Of a stretch of 6,502 nt of DNA, positions 1 to 6,206 are shown piece after piece. The stretch's first letter is position 1. Every line of letters starts with the position of its first letter. Both the position numbers and the translations under genes were made by a program. The DNA is from an archaeon (lineage in GTDB: Archaea; EX4484-52; B79-G9), in the NCBI GenBank assembly GCA_013139905.1, contig WSZW01000090.1, forward strand, positions 1 to 6,502, given 5' to 3'. The notes beneath the pieces were generated by a model, which worked only from the letters and a program-made list of their open reading frames with translations, made no database searches and was not told where the DNA came from.

Positions 1-42
1 TTAATTGTTTCATGGGTGTTTATGTGTTGTTTTATTGTTCCA

Positions 43-91
43 AAAGGATTATTTAACGTTTTTTACAAAAAAGAAGAACGTTTTATCCTTT
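43..91. repeat. Imperfect inverted repeat in the leader of the first gene
   Basis: Arms AAAGGAT (43-49) and AACGTT (55-60) are matched in reverse complement by AACGTT (77-82) and ATCCTTT (85-91). The inner spacers differ (5 and 2 nt) and the central loop is 16 nt. It lies 28 nt before the start codon of the 148-residue protein, so it could be a leader hairpin, a regulator site, or the terminator of a gene to the left. AACGTT is itself palindromic and the arms are AT-rich, so chance is a real alternative. Confidence 0.35.
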
Positions 92-119
92 ATTTTAAAA
101 TTAAACGGAGTATGATTAC

Positions 120-566
120 ATGAAAGAAAAAAAATATGATGAAAAAGAACTTTTAGAAAAAGGATGGATTAAATCATGGATGGTTTTTGAAGTTCAGGCA
201 TCGACAAAAGAGCTTGCGCAAAGTTCTTTGAAAAAACACATAGATTTGATTTTATCTGATGAAAAAAGAGTTTATTTGGTGGAGAAAAATTTTGTGCCTA
301 TTGAAAAAATAGATGCGCCGGATCATCTAAAAGAACAAGGATTACCCATATTATTTTCGCAAGTAGCAGAGATTATAATTATTGCAAAAGAATTCGAGAC
401 TTTAGTAAACATTGTTTTAAATTATGCACCCAGCGTTGTTGAGATAATTGCTCCCGATAAAATAACTTTGTCTATGAGTGATGCTCAAGGGGCATTGGCA
501 TCTGTTTCAGATATGATGCACAAGTATGCGCAAGCAGGTCTTGGCGGAATGTTAATCAAATCATAG
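120..566 (+). CDS. Conserved archaeal protein of unknown function, 148 aa
   Basis: I do not assign a function. The protein looks soluble and mixed alpha/beta: a charged N-terminus (1-15), a strand-helix unit GWIKSWMVFEVQ followed by a helix to about residue 45, a second strand near VYLVEKN (51-57), then IIIIAKEFETLVNIVLNYAPS (85-105), EIIAPDKITL (108-117) and a C-terminal helix with DAQGAL (121-126) ending in a glycine-rich GLGG. From memory, the NYAPS...EIIAPDKI...DAQGAL arrangement resembles a small conserved family of DPANN archaea. There is no signal peptide, membrane segment or cysteine. The start is supported by GGAG at 107-110, nine nt before the ATG. The next gene follows on the same strand after 28 nt, so the pair may be co-transcribed, although a TATA-like stretch lies between them. 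Coding status is strong; function is unknown. Confidence 0.85.
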   Translation: MKEKKYDEKELLEKGWIKSWMVFEVQASTKELAQSSLKKHIDLILSDEKRVYLVEKNFVPIEKIDAPDHLKEQGLPILFSQVAEIIIIAKEFETLVNIVLNYAPSVVEIIAPDKITLSMSDAQGALASVSDMMHKYAQAGLGGMLIKS

Positions 567-580
567 ATTATAATAAATAA
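567..580 (+). promoter_or_regulatory. Possible TATA element before the membrane regulator gene
   Basis: ATTATAATAAATAA starts right after the stop codon of the preceding gene, and its centre is about 21 nt before the ATG at 595. No Shine-Dalgarno sequence precedes that ATG, which would fit a leaderless or near-leaderless transcript. In DNA this AT-rich the match is weak evidence, and simple read-through from the first gene is equally possible. Confidence 0.25.
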
Positions 581-594
581 GTTTTTGTGTTTAA

Positions 595-1557
595 ATGAAT
601 TTGAAATTAATTTTAGCAACAATGGTATTCGTGTTTATTTTAGCTATGCCTTTATCGTTTGCTGCTATCGTTTCATCTCATGACATGACGGTAACATTGG
701 ATGATGTCGGTAATGCACATTTTACTGTCGTAATTAAATATGAAGAGCTTACAACAAATAAGATGTATTATGCCGCATATTCGAAATTAACAAATTTAGA
801 AGTGCATGATTCTTTAGGGGTTCTTGCATGCAGTACGGAAGCTAGATCTTATGGTGTGGAGATTGCATGTGATCCAAAAGATACAACAAAAAATGATTAT
901 GAAGTTACGATAAAATATGATGCACCCTCAATCATAACGCAAAGCATGGATGCTAAAATATTTACATATACGATGAATACGCGAGAACCAACAAATAATT
1001 TGAAATTTATGCTTATATTGCCGGAAGGCAGCGGTCTTGTGGATGAAAAAGATTTTGATGCAATATACCCAAAAGACGGAAGTATAGGTGGGACGGGAAG
1101 ACGTGCAACAATAACCTGGATACTAAATAACCCGCCTTTAGGAAAGGCAACCGTTTTTAGCGCATATTTCGAGAATATAAGTCAAACTAATCAGGATAAT
1201 TTGTTATATGAAGCAATAATATTGTCTTTTGCATTAATTTTAATTGTTTTTTTCAGATATAAATCCCATAGTGCAAAAAAGACAGGTGTAGTATTATCCG
1301 TTCTTCGCGATGACGAAAAAAAAGTCTTAGAAGCTATTCAGGAAAAAGGCGAAAATTGCAGACAGCGAGACATTGTAAAAATTACGGATTTTTCAAAAGC
1401 TCGCGTATCTAGATTATTAGATGATCTTGAAAAAAGAAATATAATAGAAAGAATACGTATCGGTCGAACAAACAAAGTGCACATAAAAGATACTACCTTA
1501 AAAATACCTAAAACAAAAAAAGAAGAAAAAGAAAAGAACATTAGTCCTTTTTCTTAA
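595..1557 (+). CDS. Membrane-anchored winged-helix (MarR-like) transcription regulator
   Basis: The probable role is a one-component sensor that spans the membrane and binds DNA. Residues 1-23 form a signal peptide (MNLKLILA, a long hydrophobic stretch, then SFAA). Residues about 24-202 form a beta-rich ectodomain with two cysteines (C79, C92) that could pair and one NIS glycosylation sequon (194-196). A single membrane segment at about 204-220 is followed by the basic RYKSHSAKK. Residues about 238-298 form a winged helix: EKKVLEAIQEKG, then RQRDIVKITDFSKARVSRLL with the recognition helix near 266-281, then a wing at ERIRIGRTNKV. This layout matches archaeal DUF7345/DUF7343-type proteins as I recall them; the family assignment is inference. 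The C-terminus is a Lys/Glu-rich tail whose last codons overlap the convergent gene by 17 nt. The ligand and target genes cannot be read from sequence. The ATG at 595 begins a proper signal peptide, which supports the start. Confidence 0.85.
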   Translation: MNLKLILATMVFVFILAMPLSFAAIVSSHDMTVTLDDVGNAHFTVVIKYEELTTNKMYYAAYSKLTNLEVHDSLGVLACSTEARSYGVEIACDPKDTTKNDYEVTIKYDAPSIITQSMDAKIFTYTMNTREPTNNLKFMLILPEGSGLVDEKDFDAIYPKDGSIGGTGRRATITWILNNPPLGKATVFSAYFENISQTNQDNLLYEAIILSFALILIVFFRYKSHSAKKTGVVLSVLRDDEKKVLEAIQEKGENCRQRDIVKITDFSKARVSRLLDDLEKRNIIERIRIGRTNKVHIKDTTLKIPKTKKEEKEKNISPFS

Positions 1558-1948
1558 TTTCTAGTCGTGGAAGATTTACAACCGGGGGCATTCTTAGCAT
1601 ATCGGAAATATTAAGTGCCTTTATTGAAACGTTTTTAAATAAATGATTTATTATTTCAATTTGTGTTTTTGGTGGAAGTTTTTTGTCTTTTTCCCATGAG
1701 TTATTGATTTCTTCAATTTTATCTGAGGTATAGATAATATCTCCGGTTATGTCTATTGTACCTGCATTTGGAGTGTATTCTGTTTTGAATTCAAAACCAA
1801 TTGTAAGTACATCCATTTTAGAACCAACACCATTAAGTTTGCTTTTTTTAACATTAACGATTTTTGGCGTTGTGTTGATGTTTTTAACATTAATTCCTGT
1901 TTTTTTCTCCGCATTTAGTTTATTGTAATTTATTCCAAGTATTGTCAT
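1541..1948 (-). CDS. Conserved archaeal protein with possible SecB-like fold, 135 aa
   Basis: A small soluble protein with no signal peptide, membrane segment or cysteine. It reads as three beta strands (about 20-36, 44-60 with VLTIGFEFKTEY, 63-75 with TIDITGDIIY), a short helix EEINNSWEKDKK, a longer helix starting at LPPKTQIEII (91-100), then a proline-rich end MPPVVNLPRL (120-129). This order, with a FEF-x-TEY strand pair, a helix beginning at LPP and a terminal PP..LP loop, recalls the SecB export chaperone fold and SecB-like archaeal proteins. That is inference and needs a profile search. The open frame continues upstream to 2089, but that would run into truD. The ATG at 1948 is preceded by a perfect GGTGAT four nt upstream, so I chose it. 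The gene is divergent from truD and converges on the membrane regulator gene. Confidence 0.75.
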   Translation of the reverse strand: MTILGINYNKLNAEKKTGINVKNINTTPKIVNVKKSKLNGVGSKMDVLTIGFEFKTEYTPNAGTIDITGDIIYTSDKIEEINNSWEKDKKLPPKTQIEIINHLFKNVSIKALNISDMLRMPPVVNLPRLEIKKKD

Positions 1949-1952
1949 TAAT

Positions 1953-1958
1953 ATCACC
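1953..1958 (-). promoter_or_regulatory. Ribosome-binding site GGTGAT fixing the start at 1948
   Basis: The minus strand reads GGGTGATATTAATG. GGTGAT is the archaeal anti-Shine-Dalgarno complement (GGAGGTGAT) and sits four nt before the ATG at 1948. The longer open frame back to 2089 has no such site at its first ATG. Confidence 0.7.
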
Positions 1959-2002
1959 CATAAATTTGATTCTGTTGTAAATAATACAAGTATTTTTTTA
2001 AG

Positions 2003-2010
2003 TTTATATG
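2003..2010 (+). promoter_or_regulatory. TATA box of truD
   Basis: TTTATATG is close to the archaeal TATA consensus. Its centre lies about 26 bp before the ATG at 2032, the usual distance from TATA box to transcription start, so the mRNA probably begins at or next to that ATG. No Shine-Dalgarno sequence is present before 2023 or 2032, as expected for a leaderless transcript. The reverse complement CATATAAA could also serve the divergent gene. Confidence 0.5.
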
Positions 2011-2031
2011 TATTCTTAATGAATGAATTGT

Positions 2032-3222
2032 ATGAATTATAATATAGATGATTATTTACCAATACTGTCGAATAATAATCCAAAAGCAAAAATAAAAGAA
2101 ATACCTGATGATTTTTTAGTCGAAGAGATAGATCTTAATGGCGATGTTTTAGAAATTGGTAAAAAATACGTTTTTGATAACAAGAAAAGCGGTGATTTTT
2201 TTATTTTTGTATTGGAAAAAAATGACATAGATACATTTATGGCCATTAGAAGCATCGCATATAAGCTTGGCATTTCAAAAGATAAAATAACTGTTGCAGG
2301 CATGAAAGATAAAAAAGCGATAACCGCGCAAAAAGCATCAGCGCATAAGATGAAAAAAGAGCAGTTTGAAAAATTAATTATACCTAAGATAAAAATAAAA
2401 CCAATTTGTTATGACGACAAAGTATATTTAGGCGCGCTTAAAGGAAACAGATTTACTATTACAATAAGAAATATAGATTTGACTATAAAAAAAACAAAAG
2501 AACATTTAGAAAAAAGAAATAAAGAGCTTAATGGTGTTTTTTTAAATTATTATGGCGAACAAAGATTTGGCAGTTCAAGACCCATAACGCATCTTATGGG
2601 TAAATATTTACTTACTGAAGATATCAAAAATGCCGTTAAAACATATATTTCATATACAAACAAAAACGATACAAATGAAATTAAGAAAAACAGAGAAAAT
2701 GCATTTACAGATTTAGAAACTGCAAAAAAAAGATTTCCAAAATCGTGTGTGTATGAATTAGACATGATATTGCATTTAATTGATAATCCTGGCGATTTTT
2801 TAGGTGCGTTGCGAAAAATACCGCGTCCTTTAAGAAAAATGTTTGTAAGCGCATATCAGTCTTACATATTTAATCGTGCATTATTCGAGCTTTCAAATAA
2901 TAATCTAATTAAAAACGACACAAACGTGCCAGTTCCGGGATATCTGTTTGAGTCCCGTATATTTTCTGATGATGCCGAAGACATGATTGAAAATATATTA
3001 AAAAAAGAAAAAATAAAGCCGTCCATGTTTAAGGTACAATATATGCCCGAAATTTCATCCGAAGGAACCAAACGAAAGGCTTATGCAAAATTTAAAAATT
3101 TTAAAATAATGGATGTAACCAAAGACGATTTAAATAATGGAAAAACAAAAGCAACCATTCGTTTTTCATTAGATAAAGGCGCTTATGCGACTGTTTTTTT
3201 ACGTCAATTTTTTAATATCTAA
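2032..3222 (+). CDS. truD: tRNA pseudouridine synthase TruD (archaeal type)
   Basis: Isomerises a uridine to pseudouridine in tRNA; in the family the target is U13 of tRNA. Visible motifs, numbered from the ATG at 2032: IPDDFLVEEI (24-33), the TruD N-terminal signature; GMKDKKAITAQ with the catalytic aspartate D93; GNRFTITIRN (138-147); NYYGEQRFGS (172-181); then the TRUD insertion domain to about residue 345 with SAYQSYIFNRAL (273-284) and VPVPGY (299-304); and the terminal LDKGAYATVFLRQF. At 396 residues it has normal archaeal length and looks intact. An in-frame ATG at 2023 would add three residues; I prefer 2032 because the TATA box at 2003-2010 is about 26 bp upstream of it. It is divergent from the SecB-like gene and stops four nt from the convergent six-cysteine gene. 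Its lysine- and asparagine-rich composition matches its neighbours, with no sign of transfer. Confidence 0.96.
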   Translation: MNYNIDDYLPILSNNNPKAKIKEIPDDFLVEEIDLNGDVLEIGKKYVFDNKKSGDFFIFVLEKNDIDTFMAIRSIAYKLGISKDKITVAGMKDKKAITAQKASAHKMKKEQFEKLIIPKIKIKPICYDDKVYLGALKGNRFTITIRNIDLTIKKTKEHLEKRNKELNGVFLNYYGEQRFGSSRPITHLMGKYLLTEDIKNAVKTYISYTNKNDTNEIKKNRENAFTDLETAKKRFPKSCVYELDMILHLIDNPGDFLGALRKIPRPLRKMFVSAYQSYIFNRALFELSNNNLIKNDTNVPVPGYLFESRIFSDDAEDMIENILKKEKIKPSMFKVQYMPEISSEGTKRKAYAKFKNFKIMDVTKDDLNNGKTKATIRFSLDKGAYATVFLRQFFNI

Positions 3223-3226
3223 ATAT

Positions 3227-3640
3227 TTATTTTAATGCTTTTCGAACTTCAATTGCAACGGTTTGATTATTGCCAATATCACAATAACAAGTACAAACCC
3301 CTTCTGTTTTTACATCTACAATGTCTGATTCATTTTTCTCTCTTATTGTGGGTACGCATTTACACGGAAATTGTAATGCTGGATCATTTTGGTATTCTAA
3401 ACACATTTCTTCTAATGATTTTTCTGCTGTGATGTCTACAAAAAGATATGCAAATATTAGGAATAATATTACAATTCCACCAAGAATAAACAAAAAACCA
3501 TTATCTGTCTTTTTTTCTTTTTTAGGTGTTATTTTTTTAGAATTATTAGTATTCTTTTTATTTTTGGTTTTTTCAGACATTTCTTTTTTAGATTTAATAG
3601 TTTTCGCCATTACATTATTTTTTTTTGTTTTGTCAGCCAT
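3227..3640 (-). CDS. Small membrane-anchored protein with six extracytoplasmic cysteines
   Basis: I do not recognise a named family. Residues 1-47 are very lysine-rich (TKNKKNTNNSKK, TPKKEKK) and should be cytoplasmic; 48-69 (GFLFILGGIVILFLIFAYLF) is a single membrane anchor; 70-137 should lie outside by the positive-inside rule. The outer part has six cysteines, C80, C93, C95, C116, C118 and C120 (FPCKC and VCTCYC), which fits three disulfides or a metal site, plus two N-glycosylation sequons (NES, NQT). It follows the UPF0104-like gene by 12 nt on the same strand, so it is probably last in that operon. No Shine-Dalgarno precedes the ATG; in-frame ATGs 10 and 20 codons later are alternatives. 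A run of nine A residues lies in the fifth to eighth codons. Coding is likely because a clean anchor-plus-cysteine pattern survives, but the function is unknown. Confidence 0.75.
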   Translation of the reverse strand: MADKTKKNNVMAKTIKSKKEMSEKTKNKKNTNNSKKITPKKEKKTDNGFLFILGGIVILFLIFAYLFVDITAEKSLEEMCLEYQNDPALQFPCKCVPTIREKNESDIVDVKTEGVCTCYCDIGNNQTVAIEVRKALK

Positions 3641-3652
3641 AATCTTTTTTAT

Positions 3653-4630
3653 TTAAATAATATTATATTGTTTTGTGCGTCTAAAAAAAATCAAATTAAT
3701 CAAATAATCAATTGCTCCAAAAATTACAAGGCTCCAATAAGTTATTATACGATAAAAAAAGATTGCAGTAATCGCTATTGGTTGTGCAACCCCAACGGCA
3801 ATAAAAAGACCAAGCATTCCGACTTCAACCGCACCAAGTCCTGCAGGCGTTAATGGTATGGCTGTAAGAAGAATGCCTGCAAGCGCTATTGCAATAATTA
3901 TTGTGATTGGAAGTGCTATATTCAAAGAAAGCACAACAAAATAAAAACACATACTTTCAAATAGCCATATAATTGTAGTCATTAAAAAAATATTTGGCGC
4001 GGTTTTTAGGTTCAGTGTTTGATTTAGACTTTTAAAAAAATCATGTGCATGAGTTTTTAGTTGTTTAGGCACAAAAAATAATATTCTCTTTTTTTTGTAT
4101 TTAATAATTATTAGGACAATTAAAAATAATAAACTGCCAAAAATTCCAAAATAAATAATATTTATTCCATTAATTATTTTATTGCTGATAAATGTTGCAC
4201 TTAAAACTCCTGAAAGTAAGAATAAAAATAATATATCTATTGCTCTTTCAGCAAAAATAGTGCCTAATATATGTGTTCTTTTAAATCCCTCCTTCTTTTT
4301 AAGCGCATGTGCACGGTAAAAATCCCCAAATTTAGCTGGAATAATGGAATTTACAAACCACGATAAAAATATTATTTCTGTTAGACCGTCATATTTAGTT
4401 TTTATTTTTGTATTTTCGAGCATAATTTTCCATCGTAATGCTCGAATTGGGAATGCAAGATAAAAAAGAATAATTGAAATTATGAAATATGTTATGTTTA
4501 AACTTTTCGCATTTTCAATGATGGTTGTTAGCGATATTTTTGAAAAAACATAATATAATATCATAAATGAAATAAAGAATGAAAGTATTATTTTGTGGGT
4601 GTTGATTTGTTTTTTTAATTTAACATTCAT
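3653..4630 (-). CDS. LPG_synthase_TM / UPF0104 flippase-like integral membrane protein
   Basis: A polytopic membrane protein of 325 residues, usual for the family, with about eight hydrophobic segments (first about 11-31, last about 287-316). Family signatures are visible: PIRALRWKIML (61-71), the NSIIPAKFGDFYRA stretch (94-107) with its N..P..GD..R residues, AERAIDI (127-133), PLTPAGLGAVEVG (259-271) and YRIITYW (293-299). In bacteria this domain occurs as the membrane part of lysylphosphatidylglycerol synthase MprF and acts in lipid flipping. Stand-alone archaeal copies have no proven substrate, so transport of a lipid or glycolipid is inference. The soluble aminoacyl-transfer domain of MprF is absent. 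The adjacent GT39 gene, whose family uses polyprenyl-phosphate sugars, makes a role in envelope sugar or lipid handling plausible. A TATA-like element about 25 bp upstream suggests its own leaderless promoter; the six-cysteine gene follows after 12 nt. Confidence 0.9.
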   Translation of the reverse strand: MNVKLKKQINTHKIILSFFISFMILYYVFSKISLTTIIENAKSLNITYFIISIILFYLAFPIRALRWKIMLENTKIKTKYDGLTEIIFLSWFVNSIIPAKFGDFYRAHALKKKEGFKRTHILGTIFAERAIDILFLFLLSGVLSATFISNKIINGINIIYFGIFGSLLFLIVLIIIKYKKKRILFFVPKQLKTHAHDFFKSLNQTLNLKTAPNIFLMTTIIWLFESMCFYFVVLSLNIALPITIIIAIALAGILLTAIPLTPAGLGAVEVGMLGLFIAVGVAQPIAITAIFFYRIITYWSLVIFGAIDYLINLIFFRRTKQYNII

Positions 4631-4650
4631 TTTATTGACCGGTAATTTTT

Positions 4651-4660
4651 TTTATTTAAT
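4651..4660 (-). promoter_or_regulatory. Possible TATA box for the UPF0104-like gene
   Basis: The minus strand reads ATTAAATAAA, centred about 25 bp before the ATG at 4630, the distance expected for a leaderless transcript. No Shine-Dalgarno precedes that ATG. The 66-nt gap after the GT39 gene is the longest on this strand and has no T-run on the minus strand to act as terminator, so read-through plus an internal promoter is possible. A palindrome ACCGGT (4639-4644 region) stands out by its G+C content between box and start. Confidence 0.35.
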
Positions 4661-4696
4661 ACTATAATTATATTTATTCTTGTTTACTAATTATTT

Positions 4697-6187
4697 TTAA
4701 TTTATGTTATATATGTAGTATTTACAATTTTTATTCACATTTTTGGTTTCTGTTTCTAAAAGTTCGGTATTTTCATTTTTCATGCGCTCTATAAATGCAT
4801 CCCTTAATGGGATACACAATGCATCATTAGGCGCACAAGGAATTGAGCAAGTATCAATCATAACAATTTTAGAAATATTTTTGTATTTGTCATATCGTTT
4901 CTCCGAAACGTCCCAATCTTCGAGTTTTATTATTTTGTTGTTTGCATATGCAGATACAATTACATTCGTAGTAAGAATAGTACCATTTAAGTTTGAATCA
5001 GAAACGAAATTAAGAAATATTTCGCGCGGTTCACTAGAATTTATGGGGGAAATCCAACTTATTTGAGGATTGTATATTTGAGAACTTCCAATAATTACAG
5101 TTGTGATGCTAAGTATTATGAAAAAAAGCGTAAATATGTTTTTCATATTTGAAGATTTCATTGTTTTGATATAATTATTTTTGTTTACAATTTCTGAAAT
5201 TTTAGTCATAAGTTTAGTTGCACCGTATGCCGCAAAAATTGAAATATATGGTAAAAATACAAGCGAAAATCTAAGTTCTTTTGCTTCTAAAAATATGGAA
5301 AAATATGTGTAATATACTAAAAGCGATATTAAAATTAATGATTTTTTAGTTGTAATTTGTGATGATTTCGAAAATACAAAAAGAACACCTAAAATTGATA
5401 GGACAAAAAACAAGTTTGCAGCAAACAAATCTGTTATATAAAAAAGAACACCTGTTTGATGGAACCAAAGTTTTTGTGTTATTATTTTTGCTCCGGCAAA
5501 AAAGGGATAAAATATTTCTCCGTTATATCTGTAGTAATTATGTATTAAATAAGGACCAACAACCAGAAAAAATCCTAAAGTTAATGAACTTAATTTTGTG
5601 GCTATTGTTTTTATTCCGTTTTTGATATTATCTAAAAAAATCATACATAAAAGAACTGCAAATGCAATTCCTTGAGGAAATCTGGTAAGGAATGCAATTC
5701 CTAAAAGCGTTCCGGCTAAAATGAACGTTTTGTGGGTTATTTTTTTTGAAATATATAGATAGTATGCCGTAAGCACAAAAAACGTGGAGGGTATGCCGCT
5801 TAAGATAAGTTTTGAGTATGTGTATATGAATGGCGTTATTGCAAAAAGAAGCGCTGCGTAAAATCCAACAAATTTGTTTTCAAATTTTTTTCCTAATTCA
5901 TATGTTAGTATAAGAACACCCGTAAAAAATAATACGGATAATATTCTTCCAAAAACAATTGGATTTAATCCTATTTTCCAAATAGCGCCTAAAATTAACG
6001 GCATTATCGGTGGTCTGAATGCTTCAAAAAAGCCATTCGCACCAAAAGAATATATGTATTTACCCATACCTATATAAACTGCTTCATCCCACCAAACTGC
6101 AGGCGAAAAAGATAGAATGTACGCATTTATGCTTATGGTTAAAAAAAGCAACAACATAAAGAATTTTCTTTCTTTCAAAAATTTCAT
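4697..6187 (-). CDS. GT39/PMT_2-family membrane glycosyltransferase (ArnT/PMT-like)
   Basis: A GT-C-fold enzyme that should transfer a sugar from a polyprenyl-phosphate donor to a protein or lipid on the outer face of the membrane. Numbered from the ATG at 6187 (496 aa): a basic start MKFLKERK, a first membrane helix about 8-27, then WWDEAVY with the acidic pair D34-E35 typical of the catalytic loop, FRPPIMPL (57-64), GRILSVLFF, LTRFPQG (167-173) and AKELRFSLVFLP (302-313). Many hydrophobic segments follow, ending near residue 367, then a soluble C-terminal region of about 125 residues with sequons and four cysteines (C447, C451, C458, C488). The frame extends to an ATG at 6226, but that would overlap the upstream gene. 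GGTG five nt before 6187, and the positively charged N-terminus created there, support 6187. It follows the thioredoxin-like gene by 19 nt. Acceptor and sugar cannot be predicted. Confidence 0.88.
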   Translation of the reverse strand: MKFLKERKFFMLLLFLTISINAYILSFSPAVWWDEAVYIGMGKYIYSFGANGFFEAFRPPIMPLILGAIWKIGLNPIVFGRILSVLFFTGVLILTYELGKKFENKFVGFYAALLFAITPFIYTYSKLILSGIPSTFFVLTAYYLYISKKITHKTFILAGTLLGIAFLTRFPQGIAFAVLLCMIFLDNIKNGIKTIATKLSSLTLGFFLVVGPYLIHNYYRYNGEIFYPFFAGAKIITQKLWFHQTGVLFYITDLFAANLFFVLSILGVLFVFSKSSQITTKKSLILISLLVYYTYFSIFLEAKELRFSLVFLPYISIFAAYGATKLMTKISEIVNKNNYIKTMKSSNMKNIFTLFFIILSITTVIIGSSQIYNPQISWISPINSSEPREIFLNFVSDSNLNGTILTTNVIVSAYANNKIIKLEDWDVSEKRYDKYKNISKIVMIDTCSIPCAPNDALCIPLRDAFIERMKNENTELLETETKNVNKNCKYYIYNIN

Positions 6188-6192
6188 TAAAA

Positions 6193-6196
6193 CACC
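6193..6196 (-). promoter_or_regulatory. Ribosome-binding site GGTG fixing the glycosyltransferase start
   Basis: The minus strand reads TTTGGTGTTTTAATG. GGTG, the core of the archaeal Shine-Dalgarno, lies five nt before the ATG at 6187 and inside the 19-nt gap after the thioredoxin-like gene. The alternative ATG at 6226 has only TATATAAAAACAATA before it. Confidence 0.65.
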
Positions 6197-6206
6197 AAAT
6201 ATTATA

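Noticed and set aside
1..13. Possible divergent minus-strand gene starting at an ATG at position 13
   Set aside because: Only about four codons would be visible and no ribosome-binding site precedes them, so it cannot be supported.
1949..2089. 47-residue N-terminal extension of the SecB-like protein
   Set aside because: It would overlap the truD promoter and first codons, its sequence is low in complexity, and the ATG at 1948 has a perfect GGTGAT ribosome-binding site.
3321..3656. Plus-strand open frame of 111 codons
   Set aside because: It is the antisense of the six-cysteine gene; its phenylalanine-rich tail is just the complement of the lysine codons, and it has no ribosome-binding site.
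5359..5625. Plus-strand open frame of 88 codons
   Set aside because: It lies wholly inside the glycosyltransferase gene on the opposite strand and has no domain signature.
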